From JABCPE02 sp963516675 (GTDB lineage: Bacteria > Bacteroidota > Bacteroidia > Flavobacteriales > Weeksellaceae): DNA of 64,000 nt. Location of the stretch: NCBI GenBank assembly GCA_963516675.1, contig CAUQBH010000001.1, positions 124,001-188,000 on the forward strand. Direction: 5' to 3'. A program made the translations under genes and the position numbers. This document shows positions 16,354 to 25,969 of this stretch, piece after piece. Position 1 is the stretch's first letter. Every line of letters begins with the position of its first letter. Under the pieces are notes generated by a model. The model saw only the letters and a program-made list of their open reading frames with translations, had not been told where the DNA came from and searched no databases.

Positions 16354-17655
16354 TTATGAAATTTGATTTTGTTTTCTATTTTTAATAACAATAAAAAATA
16401 CTACGAAGAAAAATAGAAAATGCAAATACCAAGCGTTTTTCAGCATTTCTAAATAATTTACTTTATTCTCGCTGAGTTTTATTAAAATCAAAACCTGCGC
16501 TCCATAAGGGAGAATTCCCTGAACAATACAAGAAAAAATATCCAATACAGATGCCGAAAACTTGGGACTTAGATTATATTTTTCGGTGATATTCTTTGCT
16601 ACTTTTCCTGAAAGAACTATCGCAATAGTGTTATTCGCAATCGCTGCATCGATGAGACTTACCAAAAATCCCATTCCAAAATAAGCTGATTTTTGTCCGC
16701 GTATCATTTGTTTCACTTTATTTAGTAAGAATGTAATTCCTCCCATGTTTTCTACAATTCCCGCCAGTCCGCCAGTCAGTAACGCCAAAAGAAAAATCTC
16801 ATTCATATCCGAAAAACCTTCATAGATTTTCTTGGAAAAATCCAGCCAAGAAAGGCTTCCAGTCGAGATGCCGATGATTCCGCTGAGAAGAACTCCCACA
16901 AGCAGCACCAGAAAAACATTCACCCCCAAAACCGAAAGGACGATGACCAATAAATATGGAACAATGAGCCAAATGGAAGGACTTCCAGAAGTTTCACTTT
17001 CTAAAACAGCGGAAGAAGAATTTCCGCCCAAGAAGATGAAAATTACCGCTGCAATCACCGCTGCAGGAAAGGCAATCATAATATTGGTTCGGAATTTATC
17101 TTTCATCTGACAGCCAAGACTCTGCGTAGCCGCAATAGTCGTATCCGAAATAAAAGAAAGATTGTCCCCAAACATAGCTCCGCAGAGCAGACTCGCCGCC
17201 ACTACATTGATGTCCGTTTGTGTATTTTCAGCAAACCCCATAACTATGGGTGTGAGAGCCACTATCGTCCCCACAGAAGTCCCTGCCGAAACGGATAAAA
17301 ACGATGCCATCAGGAACACGCCCAAAGGAATATACTGCGCAGAAAAATACTGCGACCCGAAGAAAACCACCGCATCTATGCTCCCTGTCGCCTTGGACAC
17401 CGCCGAAAAAGCTCCCGCAAGAAGATAGATAATGCACATAGTGATGATGCTTTCCTCGCCGCAGCCTTTCATGAAGAATTTTAGTTTTTCTTGAAAACCA
17501 ACTTTTGGGAGCAGAAATGCAGAAATCACCCCGCAGAGTGCCGCTACAGAAGCTGGAAAAGCATAGAAATCATCAAGAATAATTCCGCTTCCCAAAAATA
17601 TAATCACAAACACCAAGAATGGAAGCAGTGCAATACCAGATTGAGTATCTTTCAT
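16354..17655 (-). CDS. NhaC family Na+/H+ antiporter
   Basis: A 433-residue inner-membrane protein with about eleven or twelve hydrophobic helices. Conserved stretches include LSVSAGTSVGTIVALTPIV, CGAMFGDNLSFISDTTIAA and CIVQGILPYGAQ, which identify the NhaC / ion-transporter superfamily. It exchanges cytoplasmic sodium for protons; related proteins carry malate or amino acids, so the substrate is not certain. It overlaps the upstream glycosyltransferase-like gene by one base. Confidence 0.88.
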   Translation of the reverse strand: MKDTQSGIALLPFLVFVIIFLGSGIILDDFYAFPASVAALCGVISAFLLPKVGFQEKLKFFMKGCGEESIITMCIIYLLAGAFSAVSKATGSIDAVVFFGSQYFSAQYIPLGVFLMASFLSVSAGTSVGTIVALTPIVMGFAENTQTDINVVAASLLCGAMFGDNLSFISDTTIAATQSLGCQMKDKFRTNIMIAFPAAVIAAVIFIFLGGNSSSAVLESETSGSPSIWLIVPYLLVIVLSVLGVNVFLVLLVGVLLSGIIGISTGSLSWLDFSKKIYEGFSDMNEIFLLALLTGGLAGIVENMGGITFLLNKVKQMIRGQKSAYFGMGFLVSLIDAAIANNTIAIVLSGKVAKNITEKYNLSPKFSASVLDIFSCIVQGILPYGAQVLILIKLSENKVNYLEMLKNAWYLHFLFFFVVFFIVIKNRKQNQIS

Positions 17656-18743
17656 TATTTTTTGTTAAATTTTAGCGAATTTAAAATAATTTTCTCTAAC
17701 TGTAAAACTATTTTCTCTTTTGTGAAGTTTTCAAAAGAATTTTCAGAAAAATTCGTGCAATCAGAAAAAATCTGCTCTATATTTTCATTTTCTTTAATGA
17801 TAAAAGAACAGCGAGACAAATATCCCGCAGGAAACACTGCAGGTTTCATAAATCTGACTGCATCGCCGATATTTCCTGACATTTTCGTTTCTCCATAAAT
17901 CTCCTCCACACCGAAAAAAGAAGTTTTCATTTTCAGAGGACACCAGAGGAAGTCCGCCTTTTCCAGATAGTTTTCAAAAATATTTTTAGGAATTCTCTCT
18001 CGGAAATATTCTATTTTTATATTCTGTGGTAGCTGTTTTTCAGATTCCTGTATCTTCGCGAGTTCCTCCTCACCTGCCTTTCCAAGGAGAACGATTTTGT
18101 ACGGAATATCTTTTTTAAAACCTTTCAGCTGTTCCATTATTCTGAAATAATCTCTCCGTTTTTGGGAAACTTCCCCAGGAACTACGATGAGCTTTTCCTG
18201 TGATTTCTCGGTAGTTTTCGGCTTTTCTCCAAAGAAAACGGGCAGAAAATGGGTTTCCCTTTTTGACTGCTCTATATTCAAAGTTTTTTCTAAATTTTCA
18301 TCAAGAACCCAGAGAAATTTTGCGTTTTTATAAACTTCTGATTTAGACAAAAGCCCTTCTTTCAGAAGCAGTTTCATTCTAAAAGTAAAATTTTTCTCCA
18401 AGATATTTTTCAGCAAAACTCTTCGCGGAGCTTCTATAAAATTAAGATTATGACAGATAATTGCCGTAGGAAAATCTTTTGTGATTCGTTTAAAAATATG
18501 AAAATAGCGGTGCGCCGTTCCTATTATCACCAAATCGTAGGACTTTCCTTTCAGTTTTTCTAAAAGATTTTCAGGCTCGGTTTCTATAATGTTTTCTATT
18601 TCAGAAGAATCCAGCCTGTTCAAGATTTTTTTTGAGAAATAAAAATCCACAGAAAATTTCTCTGAATTTTTGGTTAATTCTGCAAAATTTTCCGCAATCT
18701 CGGCGTGAGTATCTATTTCTATATAGGCAATTTGTTTTTTCAC
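17655..18743 (-). CDS. Putative glycosyltransferase (GT-B like), function unknown
   Basis: 362 residues, soluble. The central part reads like a GT-B glycosyltransferase: IVVPGEVSQKRRDYFRIMEQL (start of the donor-binding half), YKIVLLGKAGEEEL, and near the end ADFLWCPLK...YGETKMSGNIGDAVRFMKPAVFPAGYL, which resembles the donor-sugar loop. No catalytic motif decides the family. It lies 7 bases from the gene for a GT2 glycosyltransferase, and both probably serve envelope glycan synthesis. Confidence 0.6.
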   Translation of the reverse strand: MKKQIAYIEIDTHAEIAENFAELTKNSEKFSVDFYFSKKILNRLDSSEIENIIETEPENLLEKLKGKSYDLVIIGTAHRYFHIFKRITKDFPTAIICHNLNFIEAPRRVLLKNILEKNFTFRMKLLLKEGLLSKSEVYKNAKFLWVLDENLEKTLNIEQSKRETHFLPVFFGEKPKTTEKSQEKLIVVPGEVSQKRRDYFRIMEQLKGFKKDIPYKIVLLGKAGEEELAKIQESEKQLPQNIKIEYFRERIPKNIFENYLEKADFLWCPLKMKTSFFGVEEIYGETKMSGNIGDAVRFMKPAVFPAGYLSRCSFIIKENENIEQIFSDCTNFSENSFENFTKEKIVLQLEKIILNSLKFNKK

Positions 18744-18750
18744 AAAGTTT

Positions 18751-19584
18751 TCAGAATTTTTTTAAAATTTCTCTCCACCGCAGGTTTCTTATGTATTTTA
18801 TTTCCTCGCGGGAGAGTTTTCTATCTTGTTTTTGGCTCAGGAAAGTTTTCATCGTGATAAAAAACTCTGAAAGACTTCTATTCTTAAAAGAAGACTTCGC
18901 CGAGGAGATGAATGCGAGAGGAAAATCTAGCCCAATGTTATAGAAATATTCGCCGAGCTTTTTTGCTTTTGCATTTTTGTATTTATATGCCGTAGGGCGC
19001 AGATGCTTTACCCAAAGGGATTTATTCGTAACCACCTGATATCCATGCATCTGGCAGAGCATCACATCGATATTATCCCAGCCCAAAACTTCCCGAATGC
19101 CTCCCATTTGTAAAAAACATTCCTTACGATATGATTTTATCGGGCCTCGCACATGATTTTTAGAGGAAATATTCTCAAAAACCCAGTTCTCATCTTTTTT
19201 AATATAAACTAAACCCGAAACCATTCCTGCCCTTGGATTTTCTTCATAAATCTTGTTGATTTCCTCCAAATAATTCTCAGGAAAGATAATATCAGCATCA
19301 AATTTACAGATTACATCAAAATCATCTAAATTCTGCGAAGAAAGACCTTTGTAAAATGTAGAAACCACCTTTGCACCAGGCGAATGGGCAGATTTTTCTA
19401 AATTAATGAGCTGAAACTGCTTCTTATCTACAAATCCCTCTACCATTTCCCTCGTTCTATCCGTAGAGCCGTCATTCACGATGACGCAGGTAAAATCCTG
19501 AAACCCTTGTGATTTCAGAGAATTTAGCGTGAGGAGGACATTTTCTTCCTCGTTATGCGTGGGAATGATGATTAAAAATTTCAT
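18751..19584 (-). CDS. Family 2 glycosyltransferase
   Basis: A 277-residue GT-A enzyme with the N-terminal nucleotide-sugar fold: IIIPTHNEEENVLLTLNSL, VIVNDGSTDRT and the metal-binding FDADIIFPENYL. The later GGIREVLGWDNIDVML carries the usual ED-like acidic site. It has no membrane segments apart from weak hydrophobic stretches. The acceptor and sugar are unknown. It is upstream of, and likely cotranscribed with, the putative glycosyltransferase and the NhaC gene. Confidence 0.9.
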   Translation of the reverse strand: MKFLIIIPTHNEEENVLLTLNSLKSQGFQDFTCVIVNDGSTDRTREMVEGFVDKKQFQLINLEKSAHSPGAKVVSTFYKGLSSQNLDDFDVICKFDADIIFPENYLEEINKIYEENPRAGMVSGLVYIKKDENWVFENISSKNHVRGPIKSYRKECFLQMGGIREVLGWDNIDVMLCQMHGYQVVTNKSLWVKHLRPTAYKYKNAKAKKLGEYFYNIGLDFPLAFISSAKSSFKNRSLSEFFITMKTFLSQKQDRKLSREEIKYIRNLRWREILKKF

Positions 19585-19651
19585 GAAAAAAATTCATACA
19601 AAAAGACTGCTCCCAAGAGTTTCCTTATAGAACAGCCTTTATTCTTGATTT

Positions 19652-20359
19652 TTAGTCTAATTGATATTTTACATAAACAGTTGTAGAGAATTTTATCTTC
19701 TGAAAATCAAGCTTTCTTAAAAATTCTTCTGAAGCATAAATTTTTGATGCTCCTCCTGGAACTCCTCCTCTTTGAAATACCATCAGCTCTTCTCCATACA
19801 TATCTTGTGACCCATTTGCATAAATATGTAATGCCTTCCCTACTTTTTGGTTAAGAGGTTTTACAAGTTTATCGGCAGTTATTCTTGATCTTTTTACTGC
19901 TTCTGACTTTAATTCTAATAAAAGTTCCTTATATTTGGAATATTCTACCTTTTCTACTTCTGTATTAGAAATTCCTGCTTCCTCCAAGCTGATAATGACA
20001 TTTCCCAAAGTGTAAGCATCTCTTACAAGAAGAGAATATTTTTTAGTCTTTAGAATGTTCTGCCCTCTTAAAAAATATTTCTTAAAATCACTAGAAAACC
20101 CCAAAACTGACAAATCCTTGTCTGTATTTATTTTTAATTTCTTTAAAATCGTTTCTAATTGTTTCTCCTGCTCCTCTACCGACTTTTTGTTTTTAGAATC
20201 GGCTTCGTTTAGGGTAATTGAAACATAAATCCTATCAGGAACCACCAGCGTATCTACTGAGGCTGATACCTCGATATAAGGCTGGTCTAAAAAATTTTTC
20301 TGTGCAGAAAATAAATTCCACACGAAAAACATCACAAAAATTAAAAAACTCTTTTTCAT
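19652..20359 (-). CDS. Secreted SIMPL (DUF541) domain protein
   Basis: 235 residues. The signal peptide MKKSFLIFVMFFVWNLFSAQ is followed by a SIMPL domain: YIEVSASVDTLVVPDRIYVS, then RDAYTLGNVIISLEEAGIS and AVKRSRITADKLVKPLNQK. SIMPL proteins are periplasmic or surface proteins of mostly unknown role; BP26 of Brucella is one example. It sits 60 bases downstream of polA, on the same strand. Confidence 0.88.
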   Translation of the reverse strand: MKKSFLIFVMFFVWNLFSAQKNFLDQPYIEVSASVDTLVVPDRIYVSITLNEADSKNKKSVEEQEKQLETILKKLKINTDKDLSVLGFSSDFKKYFLRGQNILKTKKYSLLVRDAYTLGNVIISLEEAGISNTEVEKVEYSKYKELLLELKSEAVKRSRITADKLVKPLNQKVGKALHIYANGSQDMYGEELMVFQRGGVPGGASKIYASEEFLRKLDFQKIKFSTTVYVKYQLD

Positions 20360-20418
20360 AATCTATTTTATTTTTTCAAAAATATAAAATTTTTAAGTTA
20401 ATCCAAACCTCATCTTTC

Positions 20419-23250
20419 CTAATGCGCCTCCAGCCAATTGTTCCCTATGCCTACTTCCACTATTAAAGGAACTTTTGTCTTCACTGCAGATTCCATTTTC
20501 TCTTTTATCAGAGCTTTTATCGGTTCTATTTCTTCCTCTGGTACCTCGAACAAGAGCTCATCATGAACCTGCAAAAGCATTTTTGTTTTAAAACCTCCCT
20601 CGGACAAGGCTCTGTCTATGTCTATCATCGCTACTTTTATGATATCCGCTGCACTGCCTTGGATAGGCGCATTTACGGCGTTTCTCTCGGCGTGTCCTCT
20701 CACCACGAAATTATTAGAATTAATGTCCTTCAAGTGTCTTTTTCTTCCTAAAATAGTCTCCACAAAGCCGTTTTTTCGTGCTTTTTCTACCTGTTCGGTC
20801 ATGAAGATTTTTAGTTTCGGATAGTTTTCGTAGTAGGAATCTATCATCTGCTTGGCCTCCGTTCGCGAAAGTCCTGTCTGCTCTGCCAATGCAAAAGCTC
20901 CCTGTCCATAGATAATCCCGAAATTAACCGTTTTGGCTTGGCTTCGCTGGATTTTATCTACTTGGTCAAGTGGAATTTTGAACAATTTAGAAGCCGTAGA
21001 AGCGTGGATATCTTCGCCATTTTGGAAGGCTTTTATCATATTATCCTCGCCAGAAAGTTCGGCGATCAGCCTCAGCTCTATCTGCGAATAATCGGCTGAA
21101 ATTATTTTCTTGCCTTCCTCCGCCACGAAAGCCCCACGAATCTGCTGTCCTCTAGCTGTTCTGATAGGGATATTCTGCAAGTTAGGATTTAGGCTGGAGA
21201 GCCTTCCCGTGGCCGCCGTAGTCTGCGAAAAAGTGGTATGCACCCTATTATCCTTTGGTTCTATTTCAGATGGAAGCGCATCTACATAGGTAGATTTCAG
21301 TTTTTGGTAAGTTCGGTATTTCAGAATATGCTGAATAATCTCGTGTTTATAAGCGAGTTTCTGCAAAACCTCCTCCGATGTGGAATACTGCCCTGTTTTG
21401 GTCTTTTTCGCCTTTGGGTCTAATTTTAATTTTTCAAAAAGAATTTCGCCTAACTGCTTGGGAGAGTTCATATTAAACTCCTCGCTAGAAAGTTCAAAAA
21501 TCTTCTGTTCCAGCTCCCTGAGGTCGTTTTCTAAATCCACACTTTCCTTAGAAAGCCAGTCTGTATCGAGCGAAATACCCGCCAGCTCCATCTTTGCGAG
21601 GATTTTCATCAGCGGCATTTCTACTTTATGGAATAATTCTTCTAGATTTTCCTTTTTCAGCTGTGGAGAAAAAACCTCATAAAGCTGGAAAGTAACATCC
21701 GCATCCTCCGCCGCATAATTGGTCTGAGTTTCAAGGCTGACTTCTCTCAGTGTTTTTTGGTTTTTGCCTTTTTTGCCAATCAAACTTTCTATGGAAATGG
21801 GCTGATATTTTAGGTAAATTTCTGATAAATAGTTCATTCCGTGCCTTCCGTCTGGATTCAGAAGATAATGAGCAATCATCGTATCAAAAAGCGCTCCTCT
21901 AATCTCCACACCATACTGTGCAAGGATTTTATAATCAAATTTAAAGTTGTGCGCTATCTTCAGAATTTCCTCGCTTTCAAAAAACGGCTTGAAAATATCC
22001 AGCACCGCGAGGGCTTCCTCTCTATTTTCGGGAACGGGAACATAATACGCCAAACCTTTTCGGTAAGAAAAACTCATTCCGATAAGTTCCGCTTCAAACT
22101 CATTGAGCGAAGTCGTTTCCGTATCAAAACAAACTGCCTTTTGTCCCAATAAATTTTGCACCAATATTCTCTGAGCCTTCTCATTATCAATGAATTGATA
22201 AAGATGATCCGTGTTTTCTATCCCTGCATAAGAAGAAAACAGAGAAGCCTCCTGCGAATCTTCGTAATTAGCAAAAAGATCCAGCTGAACAGCCTCCTGA
22301 CCTGCATTTTTTGCCTTCGAAACGGCTTTTTCTGTTTCCAATGCTTGGTTTTCCGCCTCTGAATGGAAAATTCTATACAGATTTTCGTACAGTCGTTTGA
22401 ATTCTATTTCATCAAATATCTCTTTCAGCTTCGGAAAATCAGGCTTTTCTAAATGATATTTCTCGTGTTCAAACTCCACTGGAACATCCGTAAGAATGGT
22501 CGCCAGTTTCTTTGACAAAAGCCCTCTCTCTGCCGAATTTTCTACCTTTTCGCGGAGTTTCCCTGTGAGTTTATCGGTATTAGCCAAGAGATTTTCCATA
22601 GAACCAAACTCTTGGAGGAATTTCTTTGCAGTTTTCTCTCCTACGCCTTCCAGCCCAGGGATATTATCCACCACATCGCCCATCATTCCAAGGAAATCTA
22701 TCACTTGTTTAGGGTCTTGTATCTCGTATTTTTCTAAAACTTCTGGAATTCCTAAAATCTCCACGCCGCCGCCTTTGGTAGCTGGTTTGTAAATTTTAAT
22801 ATTCTCGGTAACGAGCTGCGCAAAATCCTTATCAGGCGTTACCATAAAGATCTGATAGCCCTGTTTTTCTGCCTTCACAGCGATAGTTCCTATTACATCA
22901 TCCGCCTCATAGCCCTCCATTCCCAAAATAGGAATGTGCATCGCTTCCAAAATCTGGTGGATATACGGCACAGCAATCTTTATCGCCTCAGGAGTTTCGG
23001 CTCTATTGGCTTTATATTCAGAAAAATCTTCGGTGCGGACATTGGCTTTGCCGACATCAAAAACCACAGCCAAATGCGGCGGATTTTCTCGTTTTATCAG
23101 TTCAATAAGTGAGTTTGTAAAACCAAATATCGCCGAGGTATCCAGCCCTTTGCTGGACAGCCTTGGGTTTTTAATAAAGGCATAATATCCTCTGAAAATC
23201 ATTGCATAAGCATCTATCAGATAGAGCCTTTTGTCTTCGTTCGTAGTCAT
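20419..23250 (-). CDS. polA: DNA polymerase I
   Basis: 943 residues with all three activities predicted. The 5'-3' exonuclease is at ~1-300 (YLIDAYAMIFRGYYAF, EGYEADDVIG, GDVVDNIPG). The 3'-5' exonuclease is at ~350-530 with the intact acidic motif FDTETTSLNEFEAEL and YAAEDADVT, so proofreading is predicted active. The polymerase is at ~560-943 with motif A SADYSQIELR, motif B RSQAKTVNFGIIYG and motif C QVHDELLFEV. It repairs DNA and processes Okazaki fragments. Confidence 0.97.
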   Translation of the reverse strand: MTTNEDKRLYLIDAYAMIFRGYYAFIKNPRLSSKGLDTSAIFGFTNSLIELIKRENPPHLAVVFDVGKANVRTEDFSEYKANRAETPEAIKIAVPYIHQILEAMHIPILGMEGYEADDVIGTIAVKAEKQGYQIFMVTPDKDFAQLVTENIKIYKPATKGGGVEILGIPEVLEKYEIQDPKQVIDFLGMMGDVVDNIPGLEGVGEKTAKKFLQEFGSMENLLANTDKLTGKLREKVENSAERGLLSKKLATILTDVPVEFEHEKYHLEKPDFPKLKEIFDEIEFKRLYENLYRIFHSEAENQALETEKAVSKAKNAGQEAVQLDLFANYEDSQEASLFSSYAGIENTDHLYQFIDNEKAQRILVQNLLGQKAVCFDTETTSLNEFEAELIGMSFSYRKGLAYYVPVPENREEALAVLDIFKPFFESEEILKIAHNFKFDYKILAQYGVEIRGALFDTMIAHYLLNPDGRHGMNYLSEIYLKYQPISIESLIGKKGKNQKTLREVSLETQTNYAAEDADVTFQLYEVFSPQLKKENLEELFHKVEMPLMKILAKMELAGISLDTDWLSKESVDLENDLRELEQKIFELSSEEFNMNSPKQLGEILFEKLKLDPKAKKTKTGQYSTSEEVLQKLAYKHEIIQHILKYRTYQKLKSTYVDALPSEIEPKDNRVHTTFSQTTAATGRLSSLNPNLQNIPIRTARGQQIRGAFVAEEGKKIISADYSQIELRLIAELSGEDNMIKAFQNGEDIHASTASKLFKIPLDQVDKIQRSQAKTVNFGIIYGQGAFALAEQTGLSRTEAKQMIDSYYENYPKLKIFMTEQVEKARKNGFVETILGRKRHLKDINSNNFVVRGHAERNAVNAPIQGSAADIIKVAMIDIDRALSEGGFKTKMLLQVHDELLFEVPEEEIEPIKALIKEKMESAVKTKVPLIVEVGIGNNWLEAH

Positions 23251-23327
23251 GGAACAAAGATAAAATAAATTGAGAATATTTGGTCTTTTTTTCGTAATTT
23301 TGGATTTCGTTTAAAATTTTTAAAATT

Positions 23328-23511
23328 ATGAGAAAGAAAATTCTACTTGTTTTATTAGGTTTAGTTTTTTGTGCTGGAATTTATACATTTTATGAGCATA
23401 TAGCAGGAGGAAGATGCAATCCCAAAGGGCACATGCACCGCTTGTAAAAACTGCTCTGGATGCAAACACTGCCACAAAGAAGGCGGAACTTGCAGTGTAT
23501 GCAGGAGATAG
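23328..23511 (+). pseudogene. Frameshifted Cys-rich mini-protein (membrane-anchored CxxC repeat)
   Basis: From the ATG at 23328 the frame reads a membrane anchor (MRKKILLVLLGLVFCAGIY) then GGRCNPKG, and stops at 23445-23447. One base later in register, from GGC at 23428, the sequence continues GTCTACKNCSGCKHCHKEG and GTCSVCRR to a TAG at 23509-23511. The two halves join if one G of GGG (23427-23429) is removed, giving a ~60-residue protein with a CxxCxxCxxCxxC array. Either the gene is broken, the sequence has a one-base error, or a +1 shift is used at AAA-GGG-C. It is divergent from polA and followed by a terminator. Confidence 0.6.
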
Positions 23512-23529
23512 ATTTCGGAGAAAAAATTA

Positions 23530-23559
23530 AAGGCTTAAAATAATTTAAGCCCTTTTTTT
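23530..23559 (+). terminator. Terminator after the Cys-rich mini-gene
   Basis: GGCTTAAA and TTTAAGCC form a stem around a four-base loop and are followed by seven T. It also lies just after the convergent mscS-like gene end. Confidence 0.75.
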
Positions 23560-23578
23560 ATCTTAATTAAGATTTATT

Positions 23579-24814
23579 TTATTTAAAAGTCATCTGCATC
23601 ACTTCCAAATCAAATTCGGCAGCGGCAGTGAGGATATGGTCAAAGATATCCGCCTGAATCTGCTCGTAATCTGCCATTCCAGATTTATTAGCGAAACAAT
23701 AGATTTCCAGCGGCATTCCCTCTGGGCTGATTTCCATCTGACGCACCAAGAGCAAATCATTCTGAGAAATGTTTGGATTATTTTTCAGATAGTTCAGTGT
23801 GTATGTTCTAAAAACACCGATGTTGGTAAGCTGTTTTCCATTGATTACCCGCTGTCCGTTAGGTATTTTTTCTCGTTCTTTTTTTATCTCGGTATATCTT
23901 CGTTCCAGATATTCGGAAATTAGGTTAATGTCTCTAAGCCTTTCATAAAACTCATCATCTATAAACTTGAACGACTTGATATTGAAATAGATAGACCTTT
24001 TTATTCTCTTTTGATTTCCATCATACATCACCTGAATATTTTTAATCTCGGTGCTGAGCAGGTCGTAGGTTGGAATCGTAGAAACAGTCTTATCAAAGTT
24101 TTTAATTTTAGTGGTCAAAAGATTGATTTCCTGAACATTACCTTCTATGTCATATTTTTTAATTCCTACCCAGTCACCCACTTTCAGGTTTTTAGAAATC
24201 GAAACATGAAGTCCCGTAATAAGCCCTAGAATGGTATCTCTGAATATCAATAAAATCAATGCCGTAAAAGCTCCGATATAGCCTAAAATGGCAGTAACGG
24301 TAACGCCCATGAGTTTTGCAGTGACAATCAGCACAATACATAGGTAGCCCAATAATTTGAGAATACCATATATCGCGCGAAACATGGTAACACGATACTG
24401 ATTGCTTTTGAAAATGTAGTATTTTTCTATAGATTTCAGGACTTTATCAACGAGTTTTATCAGAACATAAGTTCCATAAACACCGATGACAAAATCTAAA
24501 AGTTCATAACTTTTGGGGTGCCGCCAGAAAACTTCCTGTATGAAAAAATCTGCAAAAACCCATGGTATAAAATGCACAAAAGAAACATGCACTTCGGTTT
24601 CCAGTATGGCCTTTACCCATGCATTATCATATTTACTTGATATGAATTTCAGCGCCCAGCCTACTATTTTTCTGATGACAAAATCCACCAAAAAAATGAC
24701 TAAGACAAAAAATATAGACTTTAATGCTATTTGAGTAAAAAGTATGGTTCCATCAGGAAAATTATCCCTCACGAAGAAATGGATGTCTTCACTGATTTGC
24801 TTTATTAAATCCAT
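23579..24814 (-). CDS. MscS family mechanosensitive channel (YbdG-like)
   Basis: 411 residues. Several N-terminal helices are followed by the pore helix (~AFTALILLIFRDTILGLITG) and the MscS beta domain (LKVGDWVGIKKYDIEGNVQEINLLTTKIKNFDKTVSTIP), which here carries the YbdG-type insertion with RRYTEIKKEREKIPNG. It releases ions under membrane tension on osmotic downshock. It is monocistronic. Confidence 0.9.
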   Translation of the reverse strand: MDLIKQISEDIHFFVRDNFPDGTILFTQIALKSIFFVLVIFLVDFVIRKIVGWALKFISSKYDNAWVKAILETEVHVSFVHFIPWVFADFFIQEVFWRHPKSYELLDFVIGVYGTYVLIKLVDKVLKSIEKYYIFKSNQYRVTMFRAIYGILKLLGYLCIVLIVTAKLMGVTVTAILGYIGAFTALILLIFRDTILGLITGLHVSISKNLKVGDWVGIKKYDIEGNVQEINLLTTKIKNFDKTVSTIPTYDLLSTEIKNIQVMYDGNQKRIKRSIYFNIKSFKFIDDEFYERLRDINLISEYLERRYTEIKKEREKIPNGQRVINGKQLTNIGVFRTYTLNYLKNNPNISQNDLLLVRQMEISPEGMPLEIYCFANKSGMADYEQIQADIFDHILTAAAEFDLEVMQMTFK

Positions 24815-24898
24815 GAATTAAAAAAATATAGAAGCAAATTTAAATTTTTATATTCATTCCACAAAAGAATATAATGACTACGCCTTATAAATAGAAGA

Positions 24899-25891
24899 TT
24901 ATCCGTAGTATTGTTTTTTAAACAGCCACATTGCCAATGAAGTAGGCAGGGCTAATTTTATGGCTTTTTTCTTGGTTTCTTTTGAAAATTCAGATGAAAA
25001 ATAATCCATAATTCCCAAAGAAGACAAGGTCTGATAATTACGGTGGCTTTCTTTCCAAAGCTCCTCATTCTGCTGGGCTTTCCAGTTCATCTGTAGCGTC
25101 AGCGTTTCGTAATCTACGAGATATTTCAGGATTAAATTTCTCCTCTCGCCTTTTTGTTTTTTCAGTTCTTGGTCTATGTGCTGACCGATGGTAAACCAAT
25201 TATCAAAATTTCGTTTGGTTCTGTTATGAATCACCGATTTTGCATGTAGAAAATAAGTGTATGTTATTCCTTTGTGCAGGGCTATTTTGTTCATTTTCAA
25301 AACTAAATGAAAAGTCCAAAGTTCATCTTGAGCAAAAAGTCCCTTCACAAAATACAATTTATTTTGGCGTAAATAATCTACAATAAAAAGTTTATTCACC
25401 GCATAAGTCACCAGATTTCCCTTAGAAAATTCACGCAAAATATTATCATTCCCTTCGATTACATCCTTATCCGAATTTATTTTTATTGCTATAGATTTCT
25501 TGCCTGTTTCCAGCTCTTCACATTCTAGCTGGGATATAGTCATCTCGGCCTGTGTTCTTTCGGCTATTTCTACGAGAGTTGCTATGCAGTCTGGTGTAAT
25601 GACATCATCACTATCCAAGAAAAAAAGATATTTTCCCTGTGCGGTGTCTATTCCCTTATTTCTCACGACTGAAAGCCCAGAATTCTCCTCCAAATGGTAT
25701 ATTTTCCAATTTTGGAGATTGTGTTTTTGGATAAAATCTTCTGCTATCTGCACGGAGTTATCAGGAGTTTTGTCATCTATCAAGGTGACTTCTAAATTTT
25801 TATATGTCTGATTAACAACGGATAACAGACATTTCTCTAAAAACTCCTCACATTTAAAAAGCGGAATAGATATGGTAACTAACGGCAACAT
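24899..25891 (-). CDS. Family 2 glycosyltransferase
   Basis: 330 residues, GT-A fold: VTISIPLFKCEEFLEKCL, VTLIDDKTPDNSVQIAEDF and the DXD motif FLDSDDVITPD. The C-terminal third is a helical domain with many charged residues, common in polysaccharide GT2 enzymes. It is divergent from the acetyltransferase/aminotransferase block and probably part of the same surface-glycan locus. Confidence 0.9.
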   Translation of the reverse strand: MLPLVTISIPLFKCEEFLEKCLLSVVNQTYKNLEVTLIDDKTPDNSVQIAEDFIQKHNLQNWKIYHLEENSGLSVVRNKGIDTAQGKYLFFLDSDDVITPDCIATLVEIAERTQAEMTISQLECEELETGKKSIAIKINSDKDVIEGNDNILREFSKGNLVTYAVNKLFIVDYLRQNKLYFVKGLFAQDELWTFHLVLKMNKIALHKGITYTYFLHAKSVIHNRTKRNFDNWFTIGQHIDQELKKQKGERRNLILKYLVDYETLTLQMNWKAQQNEELWKESHRNYQTLSSLGIMDYFSSEFSKETKKKAIKLALPTSLAMWLFKKQYYG

Positions 25892-25969
25892 TCTCTCTTA
25901 TTTTCTTTCACACAAAAGTAATTATTTTTATCATAAAAGTTATATCTTTGTCTGATAAATAGAGCAAAA

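Noticed and set aside
23413..23520. Third-frame small ORF starting MQSQRAHAPL within the Cys-rich gene
   Set aside because: No recognisable features; the two-frame Cys-rich reading explains the region better.
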